DNA of 64,000 nucleotides from the NCBI GenBank assembly GCA_964526045.1, contig CAZGIF010000001.1, positions 186,001-250,000 of the forward strand, given 5' to 3'. This DNA comes from CAZGIF01 sp964526045 (lineage in GTDB: Bacteria > Patescibacteriota > Gracilibacteria > Absconditabacterales > Absconditicoccaceae). The notes under the pieces are model-generated. The model saw only the letters and a list, made by a program, of their open reading frames with translations. It made no database searches and was not told the DNA's origin. The translations under genes and the position numbers were made by a program. This document shows, piece by piece, positions 11,193 through 22,697 of this stretch; within the stretch, counting starts at the first letter, position 1, and each line of letters begins with the position of its first letter.

Positions 11193-11305
11193 GGAAAAGT
11201 ATTTAAGTATTTAATGGTGATGGGCTATTTTTATAGCTTAATTTGGAAAATTCTTATATTTTAGTTACTATTAATAATTGCTAATTTATTTACTGACTAA
11301 AATAG

Positions 11306-12795
11306 ATGAGAGAAAAAGAAGATTTTGATAAGACTTTAAATAAACAAGATGCCTCTTTAAAAACAATACTAGAAAAAGCAAAAAAACTTTTCTTAGATTT
11401 AAAGGCCTTTCCCATTTCTCGTGATAAATTCTTAGGTAAACTTAATACACACTTTCAAATAGAAGATAAAAACGAGCAAACAAAACTATATAATCTTATA
11501 AATAAGATATTTGATGATACATCATTATCAAAAATAAATTTAAAAGATTTAGTAAAGGAATTCAATACAAAAGAGGACAACCCAAAAGAAGTTGAAATGT
11601 TAGATAAAAAACATGACATTATTGACTGATTGTTAAGCGGAAAAGATTCTGATTGGAGAGAAATAATCCAAAAACACTTTCTTAGAATTTTAAATTTCTG
11701 AAAAATAGTAAAGAATACAGTAAAGATCTTATTATGGATAGCAAAAGAAATTTGCTTAGTGAAGAAAAAACAGACACTAGAATATATAAACATTTAGTGG
11801 CAAAAGAAATTCGAAGGAATAATATAGACCGAAGGAAAAAAAACTCAGAATTAGAAATGTTAAAAGAAGAAGATTTAGTGGAAGGACTCATATATAAGAT
11901 ACTATTAAAAGAAATAGAGACAACGATCCTAAGTGAAGATACGGTTAATGAATTTTCTAAAATCATCAAACCAATTCCTATTAATTATCCAGTAACAGTT
12001 TTAAAAGAAGCAATAGAGTCACCTGAAGATACTCGCTTCAAAAATATTCTAATAAATTGAATAAATTCAAGAAAACAAGACATATCTGAGCAAGAATCTG
12101 AGAATGAATTAAATAATTTGACATTAGATTTTCTCTTGTCTGATTATATGAAAAAAGAATTTAACTATAAACAAAATCGAGATAAAGAAAAATGAATATT
12201 AAGTTGTGATGATTTATATAAACTTTTTATGATATATAGTTACTTTCCAGATTTATTTACAGCTCAAAACGAACAGCTATTAAACAAATTACTTTCTATT
12301 GATGATGGTCATGACGTATGAATATTTCGCCTTTGATCAAGTAATACTATGTGGGTGATTAATCTCAGTCTCAAAAACCAAGATCTGCTTGAAGTAATTG
12401 TTAGTTTTATAAATAAAGACTCAACTATAACAAAGAATTCAATAAAAAAAATTGATTTAAAAGAAAAAATAGAAGAATTAGGAAAAACATTCAACTGAGT
12501 AAAAGCAGTTAAGAAAGACTGAAGTGCTATAGAATGGAGAAAAATACACCCTGCTTTTTATATATTTGGACTACCCTATATCCCAGAGAACGGAATTGAT
12601 CAAGCTTCAAGCTTTTTCAAGAATAATCCCAATAATTTAAGAAAAGTCTTGGACTATTTCTCGGAATTTGAGCTAAATTCTGATTCTGACTTCAATTGAA
12701 ATATTCTTGAACATCTTAAAAATGATCAATCTGAAAGACAACTAATACAATTTAATAGGTTCTTTGATTGATTCAAAAATATAAAACTAGATTAG
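11306..12795 (+). CDS. Cassette A protein, helical, function unknown, probably frameshifted
   Basis: Unrecognised gene. An upstream frame from ATG 11306 runs to TAG 11797; a downstream frame from ATG 11734 runs to TAG 12795. Joining them by a minus-one slip in the A-run near 11701-11705 gives one protein of about 495 residues with a smooth sequence (ILNFGKNSKEYSKDLIMDSK), while the overlapping tail of the first frame alone looks random. The product is Lys/Glu/Asn-rich, largely helical with coiled-coil character at the start, and has no membrane segment or known catalytic motif. About nine TGA glycines lie in the second half, so it has lived in this code. It is bracketed by direct repeats A. 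Confidence 0.6.
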
Positions 12796-12820
12796 AAGTA
12801 ATAGTATAAAATCAACAACT

Positions 12821-12891
12821 TCTTAACAAGACTTTTTTGCAACAAAAGAAAAGCGTATCGCACAGGCGATAACACATAGTTTGTTTGCTTA
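12821..12891 (+). repeat. Direct repeat A, copy 2 (displaced methyltransferase 3' end)
   Basis: Second copy of the methyltransferase gene end. It matches 11122-11192 through the stop codon position and then diverges. Two one-base indels break the frame, as expected for a non-functional remnant. It lies 26 bases after the cassette A gene and 28 bases before the lepB stop. Confidence 0.85.
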
Positions 12892-12918
12892 ATTTTGATT
12901 GATACTTTTTTTGATACT

Positions 12919-13539
12919 CTATTCAGGTTGTGTAACAACTGTTGTTGTATATGTATCAAAGGCTGATTGGAAAGACGGAAATAATCTAACGAATACTTTT
13001 CCTATGATATGATCGTCAGGAACAACAAAGTTCGCATTCTTGAAACATCCAAATCAGAAACAACAAAGAGAATCTGTACTGTGACCTCTGTTATCACCCA
13101 TAACAAAATACCCTCATTCTACCTCAAACGTATCTTTATTACATCTTGGTTCTGTGATATAGTCAGCTGGCAAATATTTTTCATCCAAAGGCGCACATGT
13201 ACCATCTGACGCACAAATATTGATTGTATTATCTCATACTTTTACAGTCTCTCAAGGCAGTCAGATAATTCTCTTTATGTAAGGAACATCTTTTTCTGGT
13301 GGGACAAAAACGATAACATCTCATCTTTTGAGTTCTCAAAAGTTTGGGGTAATCTTGTCAACGATTATAAAGTCTCATTCTTCGAATGTTGGATGCATGC
13401 TCATACCAACAACACTGAATGGATTAAAGACAAAAAATCTAACAAAAAGAACAATTCCTATAACAAATACCAAAAAAGCAACTATATCAAAAACGTCAAA
13501 AAGAAATCATTTTCGTCTTGTATCAGTTACTTGGTTCAT
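12919..13539 (-). CDS. lepB: Signal peptidase I
   Basis: Membrane-anchored serine protease that removes signal peptides outside the membrane. The 206-residue protein has an N-terminal anchor (about residues 15-37), the catalytic Ser in GMSMHPTF, the catalytic Lys in PYIKRIIGLPGE, and the box E sequence MGDNRGHSTDS. The start ATG at 13539 gives the short cytoplasmic segment MNQVTDTRRKG. Three cysteines lie in the extracellular part (CASDGTCAP, PRCNKD). It is downstream of ssb in the same direction with a 67-base gap. Confidence 0.94.
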
Positions 13540-13606
13540 GTGTAGTGTGATGAGAAAAGGTAAATTGTCAGTGAAATAATTCACGAATATTTAGGGACTT
13601 TGCCGT

Positions 13607-14020
13607 TTAGTAATCGCTGTCATGTTCATCGTGATGAGAAGAATTTTCTTCACCGTGCTGATGAGAATCAAATAGCTCATCATCTCATCATTTTGCATCC
13701 AAAAAGATAAAATGTGTTACAATTATCTCAGTAGAGTATTTGGTTGCTCATGCTGTATCTTGTCGTTTTCTTGTTCTCAATCTTCATTCGACAAAAACCC
13801 TTTTTCATTTGTGCATATATTTTCAAAGAACTTCAGCACTGTTTCCATATGCAACACATCTGTGATACTCTGCTTCTTCAATATCATTTCCTTCTTTGTT
13901 TCTAAATTTTCTATTTGTTGCTATGACAAAATTGACAACTGATGATCAGTTAGACTCAATAGTTTTTACTTCAACGCTATCAGTAGCTCTTCAAATAAGC
14001 ATTACTCTATTCAAATCCAT
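13607..14020 (-). CDS. ssb: Single-stranded DNA-binding protein
   Basis: Binds and protects ssDNA in replication and recombination. The 137-residue protein has a classic OB-fold start, MDLNRVMLIGRATDSVEVK, then VVNFVIATNRKF, the core stretch EYHRCVAYGNSAEVLGKYM and KGKRVFVEGRLRTR. The tail is short and rich in His, Glu, Asp and Ser, and lacks the usual DDDIPF ending. Several glycines (IGRAT, LGKYM, KGKR, EGRL) are TGA. lepB follows. Confidence 0.93.
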
Positions 14021-14305
14021 CAGGACGTGCTGTAAAATATAAAATCTTTCATTTATACTACTTGTGTAGTGATGCTATAAAAGATTGCAAACGAAAATAG
14101 AATAATTTCACAAAAGTTAAAAAGTAACAGTGTACTTTTATCAAAAAAAACATATAGATATATTTTTGATCTGTATGTAATAATATTGACACTCTTGATA
14201 GCATTATTTTTCAAAAACATTTCGATTTGAAACCTTCTTGCAAAGATATATACAATTGATATACAATTGATAATAAGCGATATTTATTGTTGACCTCCCC
14301 CCCCA
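14021..14305. other. Intergenic region with in-frame extension and eight-C tract
   Basis: Divergent region between ssb and the sugar transferase. From about 14090 the frame of the sugar transferase is open without any ATG and encodes a hydrophobic segment (LYVIILTLLIALFF), then eight consecutive C (14297-14304) directly before the ATG at 14306. A poly-C tract is unusual in such AT-rich DNA. Confidence 0.4.
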
Positions 14306-15691
14306 ATGACACTAAAAACATGGACCCGTTTAGCTAGACCGCTTCTTCACGCTTGTATAATCTTTGCTATATTTTATGCAGCGTATATACTCCGTTTACA
14401 AACAGATCTGATTCCTTGAGTCCAAATAAGAATTCCTCCAATCAATAAGCGAGAATTGTTGATTTATGCGATCATTTCGACAGGATTTTTTCTATTTTTT
14501 TGATTTTTGAAGAACCGATATCGTATTTATGTTGATGCACAAGACTGATTTTCTACATTTATAAAAATTTGGTTATATTGGTTAGTAACAATGACATTTG
14601 TTGCATATTTTTGAGGATGAACAGTCTTTGTTGATTGAATATCAAGACTAATTATAGTTCGAACTGCGAGCTTAGCTTTTATATGTATTCCTATAGTTGA
14701 TGCATTGCTTATGCAACGATGAACAAAAAAAACAACATCAATCTTAGTATTGTACGCAGATCAATCCAAAATGAAGTCAGTTACAAAAAAACGAAAAAAA
14801 AATATTTCATACGACGCAATTTCTATTGATGAGTATATACAAACTCCTCCACAAAATATAACTTCCTATGGAAAAGTACTTTTTGTTTGAGCAATTAATT
14901 CCTCAGATATAGAATATATCTTTGATACACTAAGAGGACAAGATATTCCATGTTATCATATTGCTGATAGCTTCTTTTTGACAGATATTATATATCAACC
15001 CGCTACTATCAACAATGTACATGCATTCCGTTACAAAGAATCAAGACTTGATGAATGGGCAATTGTTATCAAAAAAACAACTGACATCGTGCTCGCATCA
15101 TTGGCCATTATTGTTTTTACTCCAGTGTATATTGCAGTTGCTATTGCAATAAAACTCAACTCACCGTGACCTATTTTTTACACACAAAAAAGAGTTTGAA
15201 AATGAGGAAAAACATTCACATTTATTAAGTTTCGTAGTATGTATCTTGATGACTGCGTTTGAGAAAATTATGGATGAGTTTCTGCTCGAAACAAACGACA
15301 AAAACTTATTAATTCTGACAAGAACATCAGAAAGTGAGAACTACAAAAGATACAAGACGACCCTAGAGTAACCTCAGTAGGAAGATTTTTACGCAAAACA
15401 TCATTGGACGAATTACCAAATTTATTTTCTGTTATCCAATGAACTATGTCTATCATCTGACCTAGACCTCATATGCCACATGAAGTTGAACAATATCAAG
15501 CACGACACAAAAGACTACTGAGTATCAAACCATGAATAACATGATATGCTCAAATACATGGCAGAGATTCTCTTACATTTGATCAAGAAGCACATTATGA
15601 CTTGTATTATATCCAACACCGAAATTTACTACTAGATGTATATATTCTTTTGATGACTGTCAAAGTTATACTTATCAGGAACAATAGATAA
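14306..15691 (+). CDS. Polyprenyl-phosphate sugar-1-phosphate transferase (exopolysaccharide initiation)
   Basis: Starts lipid-linked glycan synthesis by moving a sugar-1-phosphate onto polyprenyl phosphate at the membrane. The 461-residue protein has four N-terminal membrane helices, a cytoplasmic linker (NISYDAISIDEYIQ...), a fifth helix (DIVLASLAIIVFTPVYIAVA) and the catalytic domain: SPGPIFYTQKRVG, FIKFRSMY, RVTSVGRFLRKTSLDELPNL, MSIIGPRPHM and KPGITGYAQIHGR. Length and order match the WbaP/WcaJ class. ATG 14306 is preceded by an eight-C tract. Confidence 0.93.
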
Positions 15692-15700
15692 AAACACCGA

Positions 15701-16033
15701 TTATTCTATTTCTACGTGAATTGTGTCAGGTTCAATATTTTTTGGTACAATAATGGTCAAGATATTCTCAGGAGAAAGAGTTGTGTGCATATCTTTAAAA
15801 TAAACAGTTGGTGGAAGATCTACCACAGTCTTTATCTCTCATCGATAACAGTTCTTCTCAACATGAACTAAATCATCTCTCAAAGCTGGTTTATATCTTC
15901 GACCCGTCATATAAAGTTTATATTCCTTGAGATGAAGAACCACAGAGTCTTTTTTGATTCATCATAAAGGCATTACAATCACAATTTCTTTGTCTGATTC
16001 GAACACATCATATGGGATATCTATCAAAGTCAT
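15701..16033 (-). CDS. Hsp20/alpha-crystallin-like protein
   Basis: A 110-residue protein resembling the alpha-crystallin domain of small heat-shock proteins: IVIVMPLGGIKKDSVVLHL followed by YKLYMTGRR in the place of the conserved beta strands, a central VVDLPPTVYFKDMHTTLSPENILTI with the leucine/proline pattern, and an end PKNIEPDTIHVEIE with IxI-like character. It lacks the usual long N-terminal arm. It ends ten bases before the convergent sugar-transferase stop and lies 52 bases downstream of the ABC permease gene. The fold assignment is moderate. Confidence 0.6.
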
Positions 16034-16085
16034 TGGCACAAAAAAACATAAAAACTGACGAAAATGTAGACAATATCAACTGTTA

Positions 16086-16847
16086 CTATATTTTCTTGAT
16101 TCTTTGTCGGTGCAGAATTGCACATCAGAAAAAAAGAAATACACAAATATATACTCATGACATACCAAAAATACTTACAATCTCAGCAGTTGTTAGTGGG
16201 AATTTTCAGAAAAATACGTATTCTTTGAGACTCAACGAGTCAAACGGAGGGAAAATATAAAAAACAAATGTTGTGATTGATTGCATAAATGCATTCATAT
16301 CAACCTCCAAACTATACCAATACAAAAATTGCGTTGCATGACTCAAAAAATACAAAGCAAGCATAACAACAATAATAATATAGGGGCTCATAAAAGTAAC
16401 AAAAAATAACGTCATGCTCAAAACGATAAGCACTTTTATACAACTTGCAAGAAGAGCAACAAGCAAAACCGAGACTGTAACATCAACTCACATCAACAAA
16501 AATCATCACAAAAAACTTAGATATATAACTACCACCAAAACAAAATATGCCATAAACTTACCTAAAAGAATATAAGCTGTATCGTATTTTTTAGATAACA
16601 AAAGATACATAGTTTTTTGCTGTCGTTCATCGGCCAATACATGAGACCCAAAAAACAAGACAAAAAACAACGCAACGGTCTCAACCATCATGAGAAAAAA
16701 ATCAATGACAACTTTGTTTGTTTCTGTTAGTGCCAAAGAACCCATCACTAAAGCAAAAAGCATTGTCACCAAAACTATAGCAACGAGTGCTCATAGCATA
16801 TATTTTCTTCGAAAATATAGCAGTGTTGTATAAAATATTGCAAGCAT
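16086..16847 (-). CDS. ABC-2-type transporter permease
   Basis: A 253-residue integral membrane protein with six hydrophobic segments. The N-terminal topology and the cytoplasmic segment HVLADERQQKTMYLLLSKKY, followed by LLGKFMAYFVLVVV, match ABC-2 permeases of the NosY/multidrug type. No ATP-binding subunit lies next to it, so the partner must be elsewhere. The upstream pyrophosphatase gene ends 22 bases before its start, so the two are probably co-transcribed. Substrate unknown. Confidence 0.7.
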
Positions 16848-16869
16848 TTGCAAAAACCAAAACTAAAAT

Positions 16870-17796
16870 TTATCAAAACACAGCAGTAATAGCAGGAACG
16901 AGTTGTTTTTTTCTAGAAATTCTTGTTCACAAATCAGCGACATTGTCTACAGTTGAAACATCAAAAGCTTTGCGTACTATGTCTTGTGACTGTTCATCTA
17001 TAACAAAACAAGTATTGGTTTCGTTGATAATATCAACAATACAAAACAACAATCCATCAAGTGATTGTTCATTTGTCAATTGTTGCATAGTGGATAACAA
17101 CTCTTGCTTTCTTTGTAGTGCATAATTAGGGTTTGTTGTCTCCATGACACCAATAGCAACAACTTTGTTTCAAAATGTATATTGTTTATAATCTAATTGC
17201 ACAATATCATGTGCTGACATATCTCACAAATCTGACTTTGCATCAAACATCGCCATAGCATGAGACCCAAGATCCTTAATATTTGCTAGAGATTGTAGTT
17301 CTAGACATGCTTTTTTGTCAGCATCTGTTGTTGTTGGAGATCTAAAATGTAACGTATCGGACAAGATTGCACTTATCATCATATAGGCAGTCTCTTGAGA
17401 TGGAGTATAATTATGTTCTTTGAAGATATGATACATCACTGTACACGTACAACCAACAGGTTCAACTCTTACATACAAAGGCGATGGTGTAGAAAACGTA
17501 CCAAAAGCATGATGATCAATAAGATGTGTTATTGTATATTTTTCTCTATGTGCTATGGACTGTTGAGGATCATTATGATCTACAAGCACAATTGAAGATC
17601 ACTCTGGCAGTTCAGAAACCAATTGTAGTTTTTTTTCAGAGATACGTGAAAGTACATATGCGGTTTCATTATTCATCTCTCACAAACGAACTGCAGTTGC
17701 ATCTTCTCAACGATCACGGCAAAATGCCTCCCACACAAGAGCAGAACAAATAGCATCAGTATCTGGATTTGTGTGTCAAACGATATATGTTTTCAT
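16870..17796 (-). CDS. ppaC: Family II manganese-dependent inorganic pyrophosphatase
   Basis: Hydrolyses pyrophosphate to two phosphates in the cytoplasm. The 308-residue protein has the DHH-family metal motifs: GHTNPDTDAICSALVW at the start, the DHNDPQQS motif near residue 75, IDHHAFG near 95, and LSDTLHFRSPTTTDADK in the middle. The C-terminal DHHA2 domain carries the substrate motif SRKKQLVP near the end. Length is normal for the family. Head of a three-gene run (pyrophosphatase, permease, Hsp20-like). Confidence 0.94.
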
Positions 17797-17886
17797 AGTA
17801 GCAATACAAAATAAAAGATATACTAAATTGTATATAGAAACATACATTGAGAGCAAGCAAAAAAAACGTTATCATATATTTGATTC

Positions 17887-17920
17887 AAAAAAAAGACTGA
17901 CACGGTGTCAGTCTTTTTTT
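17887..17920 (-). terminator. Strong bidirectional terminator hairpin
   Basis: GACTGACAC and GTGTCAGTC form a nine-pair stem flanked by A and T runs on both sides. It serves the long minus-strand gene ending at 17950. Confidence 0.85.
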
Positions 17921-17949
17921 GATTTATGAGCGTTCTGCTTAGGATAGTA

Positions 17950-20265
17950 TTATCTTCACATGGCAATATATTGTATAACTCTAATAATAGTATAACTCAA
18001 AGCAACCAGCATAATACCTATAACTACGTATTTGATTCATTGTATAGCTGTACTTGCTTGCGACTCATCAACTCCTCCGCCTACAAATCTCATACCAATT
18101 ACTATCAAACTAATCGTTGCAACAACTCATACAAATGAAGTAATCGCCAAAATAATATCTTGGATAAACGATCCTGGATCAGGATCTTGATTTGACTGTC
18201 TAATTTGTAACATCTTGTAAGTTTCCATACTACATTTTCAACTAATGAGTTGTTGGGGCGTACAATGTAATCACATAGAACCATAGTCGTTACGGATACA
18301 CTCTCCATCTTCGGTGGTTCATGTATGACAAAATTCTCTTGTAGTAGTTGATATCATATCTTTTGGGTAACAAAGATTGTCACTTGCTAATCAATCTGAC
18401 TCTCCACAACATACTCAATATTTATCATATGTTTTACAATCTTGACAGCTTTTTATTTGTAAATCTCGCATTATACGTCTATTTTCTGGTGTATCTTCTA
18501 GAGGTTCTTTTGTTTCTCATTCTGCAACTTGTTCTTGGTTTTCTTGTGCAGTTCTGTATGTTTCTAAACTCGTACAAAATGTAGTCAAATGACCATACAG
18601 ATTTTCTGCTTTGGTAACAATTGCAGCATTGACCGCACCGTCTTTCTCTGATTTTTCATCATCACCTTCAGCTACAGCTTGAACCAAGGTTCATGCATGA
18701 GCGATATCTCATAAATTAGAACATATTGAGACATTTTGAGACATGAGAACTGGAGCTCCATCTTTTTCAAAATCTTCTTGTAATTTCACTACTTGAGACT
18801 TCAATGTTTTATATGATTCTTTTGCATCATCGAGAACTTTGTTTTCACTATCACCACCAAACATCACAATATCTGCAGTTGTTCTCGAAACATTGGTTGA
18901 AATGATTTCTAACTGATCACGAAGGTAACTTTCTATATTGGTGCTTGTTGGCAAAGGCTTGCTCGTCCAAATCTCATCACAAGCTGCCAAAGGAGCTATG
19001 TCTGGCATATCTCATACTCATACAGCAGAACAATAATCATTAACTGCTCTGTATTTTGGTTCTTCTCCTGTATTTTTTTTGACCGCTTTGCTAGCTTTTT
19101 TTGCCATTTTTTCAATTTGTTCGTATTGTTCTGCTAGAGAAAGTGCTTCTTCCGTGACATTTGTTTCATCTAAATTTGAATTTATAGTAGTGAGTTGGGA
19201 GGTATACGTCTCCAAGTCTCATTTTGCAAGAGTAAATTCATTCATAAATGATGCAGCCTTTAGACATTCACGCTGGGTATACAATCATTGTAAGGAATTA
19301 CATACTTCAGGTCAGAAATCTTTTTTTCATGCAATAACTTCATCTATTTGTAACTTTAGAGATGGTACTAAATTACATTTATATTTATTGACATCTTCTG
19401 AAAGTGCTTTTATTCTGTTTTGAATTTCTCATGCTTGCTCATCTTTAATTTCTTGTTTTGTTGTTTGATGACATTGTACATACTGCATTCACTCATATGC
19501 AGCCCCAATTTTTTGAGCAAGAGCTGTACAGGTATCTTCTTTGACACATGAGTATTTTCAGTCTTCTCATTTGAATGGTATACTTCAAGCACCACAACAC
19601 ATTTCTTTTCATCAATCATCATATATTTCTCAATCGCAACACTTTTTTCAGTCATCATATAACTCTCATGCACAACAAAGCGACGTAAAAAGTTCGTCTG
19701 GTTCATCTTCAGTATTGTCTGTATTTAGTCTATCAACTGTGTAGACCTGACTTCATGCTTCACAACATTGTGTCATTTGTCTACGATTTTCTTCTTCATT
19801 AGATCATCTGTCACCATTCCTTCGCAAACGTTTATATGGGTCTCAACTACAACATTTGGTCAAGTCTTTACCATATGCTGTTTCTGACTCTTTACATGTC
19901 ATATCTGCATTCATTGATGGTTGAATACACTCTAAGTATTCTCATTTTAGAAGATGTAAGTTCGCATTCTCCAAAGAATCCTTTTCGAAGAAAAAGTATT
20001 CTATTCGTTTTTTGTATTTACTTTCACATCTTTCTGGTCAAGAGTAACTACAAGACTCTGTGTCTACCTTGTTTGACACAGCAACTAACCTACTTGGAGC
20101 TGATGATCATGCACTTGTTGTTAAATATGGATCATCAGGACATTCAGAATTTGCGAGCAAAGTAGTAGCTTCAGCAGTATCTTGGGCAAATACTGGAACA
20201 AAAGAACCTAAACAAGAATACACCACAAACAAAAACAACGAAAGCAGTCAGAGTATTTTTTTCAT
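17950..20265 (-). CDS. Large secreted Cys-rich protein with C-terminal VirB2/TrbC-like two-helix module
   Basis: Unrecognised 771-residue protein. A signal peptide (MKKILGLLSLFLFVVYSC) is followed by a Cys-rich ectodomain with paired CC motifs: KCCSGDPY, QCCEAG, SLCCAGELYDDGKKCC, DGEIYDDGGKEMCCGAG. A helical, partly coiled-coil middle (about 270-600) follows, then another Cys cluster (KSCQDCKTYDKYGVCCG near 640). The end (about 695-765) has two membrane helices, FIQDIILAITSFVGVVATISLIVIGMRFVGGG and a second after GIKYVVIGIM, which match pilin-like proteins of type IV secretion systems, though these are normally about 100 residues. No other secretion genes are adjacent. It could be a membrane-anchored surface adhesin or a giant pilin-like subunit. 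Glycine is mostly TGA. Confidence 0.75.
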
Positions 20266-20477
20266 CAATCAACATGCAATATAAAAATATCTTGTATCAT
20301 AATTATATCAAAATGGTTGAAAAAACAAAATTTTGCAAAAGAAAATACAAAAACTACTGTACATAGTGGCAAAAATAAATCTGACCAGATCTGCGAAAAA
20401 TTTCACTTCGTCTTGTAATGCTACAAATCAAACGTTATTATTCTGTTGTACGAATTTTATATCTTACGTATGCACCT

Positions 20478-21584
20478 ATGACAAAAAATCCAAAACAACA
20501 AGTGCTTGATGACGCATTCAAAAGCATTGAAAAACAATTTGGGAAGTGAGCTATTATGAGGATGGGAGACAACGAGAATTTTGGGTTGGTAAATACATTC
20601 CATAGTGGTTCATACGTTCTTGATCTTATTATTGGAGGATGATATCCAGAATGAAGAGTCATTGAACTTTATGGACCGGAATCTTCTTGAAAAACAACTA
20701 TTGCATTGCATGCTATTGCTTCAGTTCAAAAAAAATGAGAAATAGCAGCATTTATTGATGCAGAACATGCACTTGACCCGCATTATGCCAAAAAACTATG
20801 AGTAGACATCGATAATCTTTTGCTGTCACAACCAAATGATGGAGAACAAGCATTACAAATAGCAGAAGAATTAGCTAAAACATGAGCTGTCAGGCTTATT
20901 GTAATAGATTCTGTTGCAGCACTTGTCCCAAGAGCTGAAGTTCAATGAGACATGGGAGATAGTTTCATGTGATTGCAAGCAAGAATGATGTCACAATGAC
21001 TAAGAAAACTTACGTCAGTTTTGGCAAAAACATGAACAACATGTATTTTCATCAATCAAATTAGAATGAAAATATGAATCATGTTTTGAAATCCAGAAAC
21101 AACATCAGGAGGACAAGCACTCAAATTTTTCTCATCACAAAGAATAGAAGTAAGAAAAGGTGAAGCAATTACAGAAAACAAAGAAGCAATCGGATATAAA
21201 GCAAAAATCACAACAAGAAAAAATAAAATATTTGCTCCGTTCAAAAAAGTAGAAATACCTGTACTACGAAATCAATGAATTGCTAAATCTCATGATATTA
21301 TTGAAGCTGCAATGATATTGGAACTTATTACTAGAGCATGAGCATTTTATACAATATGAGGTAAAAAAGTACAAGGAAAAGAAAAGGCTGTGATATTGCT
21401 AGAGAGTGATGAAAAAACAAGACAACAACTCGAAGATCAAATTCAAGAAAGTATCAAAGATATGAGGCAAGGAAAAAAAGTTCTTAAAGATGAAGTCTTG
21501 GACAAATTGCAAGAATGAAAATCTATAGACGATGATAACGAGCATGATAACGATAATGACGAAGAATACAATAATGATGACTAA
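20478..21584 (+). CDS. recA: Recombinase RecA
   Basis: ATP-dependent strand-exchange protein of homologous recombination and SOS control. The 368-residue product has Walker A GPESSGKTT, the stretch AAFIDAEHALDP, Walker B LIVIDSVAALVPRAE, and the L2-region INQIRMKIGIMFGNPETTSGG. The C-terminus carries an acidic, Asp/Asn-rich tail. About half of the glycines are TGA and half GGN, a useful yardstick for native genes here. It is divergent from the Cys-rich protein gene and closed by a terminator. Confidence 0.97.
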
Positions 21585-21621
21585 AAAATAAATGCTCTTT
21601 ACAGACAAAAATAAATATATA

Positions 21622-21662
21622 CACTCTAATCTAGCCCTCGTGCTAGTTTAGAGTTTTTTTTT
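21622..21662 (+). terminator. Rho-independent terminator after recA
   Basis: ACTCTAA-CTAGC and GCTAG-TTTAGAGT arms with a short loop and a nine-T run, 38 bases after the recA stop. Confidence 0.85.
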
Positions 21663-21683
21663 ATTATTGCACATTATTTTTGT

Positions 21684-22697
21684 ATGAAAAAATATACTAA
21701 GTTTTTTGTAAGTTTTGGTATTTGTACAGCGATTTTTTTGACGAGTATTTCTTGCTTTGCTATAGAAATAGTTGATAAAACAGTATTTAAAATAGATTTG
21801 GAGAAATATGATATAAAAGTACGAGCTACACAATGATGAAAAGCAAGCAATGTTCGTGAACAAACAAAAAAATTGTGAGGTGAAGCATGACTTAATGCTA
21901 GTTTTTTTTGTCCAGCTGAGAGTTCATATAGTCGATGTGGTGCAAACAACTGAACAAGTAGTGAAAGAATAATAAACTGACAAGATATTAGTGTGTATCC
22001 AAATGATACGTGAACAAGAGGGATTTTTGGATTTGATAAAGATGGAAGTCCTTTATTTGTACAAAATAACCTTGGGTTTATTGCTTGATATATGAAAAAT
22101 ACAAATGCAGAGAGACGTAGTGAGATATACAATGGTATAGGAAATTTTCCAATTTTATTAGATTGAGGGATAAATACAATATACTCTTATGGCGATTTTT
22201 TGGAGGGGAATGCTAAATTTAGCAATCCTTGAACAAGATGATTTATTTGTAATACACAAGATAATAAAACAATTTATATGGGATTTGTTCGTAATATTTC
22301 AATGCGAGAGATTTCAGACTATATCAGAAAACAATATGGATGTGATACTGCTTTGAGCCTAGATGCTTGACTAAGTACTGCGCTTGTGTACCGTGATTCT
22401 TATCTTATTGGTCCAGGAAGAGATGTTGTCGATTGATTTGTTGCCGTACCCAAAGATTGGCGAGTAGAAGAGATGATTCAAGGATATGAGCTCACAAAGA
22501 AAGATGCAGATTATTATGTTTTTTTGAGGAAACTTTTGCTTAATGCTGTCGATAAAAAATGAGATACCCGGCGTACAAAAGCAATAAAAGCACTAGAAAC
22601 AATGGAAAAAGACATACATGTTCATGGTAATATTCCCAAAAGAGTTATTCTAAGAAAACTACACGAAGTACTCAGTAGACCTATAACACAACAGTAA
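21684..22697 (+). CDS. Secreted phosphodiester glycosidase (NAGPA/DUF2233 family)
   Basis: A 337-residue exported protein with an N-terminal signal segment (FFVSFGICTAIFLTSISCFA). Family landmarks: EAGLNASFFCPAES, GFDKDGSPLF, GNFPILLDGG, then RGFICNTQDNKTIYMGFV, and SLDAGLSTALVYRD in place of the usual LDGGGS. The family cleaves sugar phosphodiesters; cell-envelope material is a plausible substrate. The last 60 residues are a separate Lys/Arg-rich helical tail, whose coding end is repeated at 24804-24897. Confidence 0.82.

Noticed and set aside
20314..20370. Short ORF MVEKTKFCKRKYKNYC between the Cys-rich protein and recA
   Set aside because: Seventeen codons in a divergent promoter region, no support.
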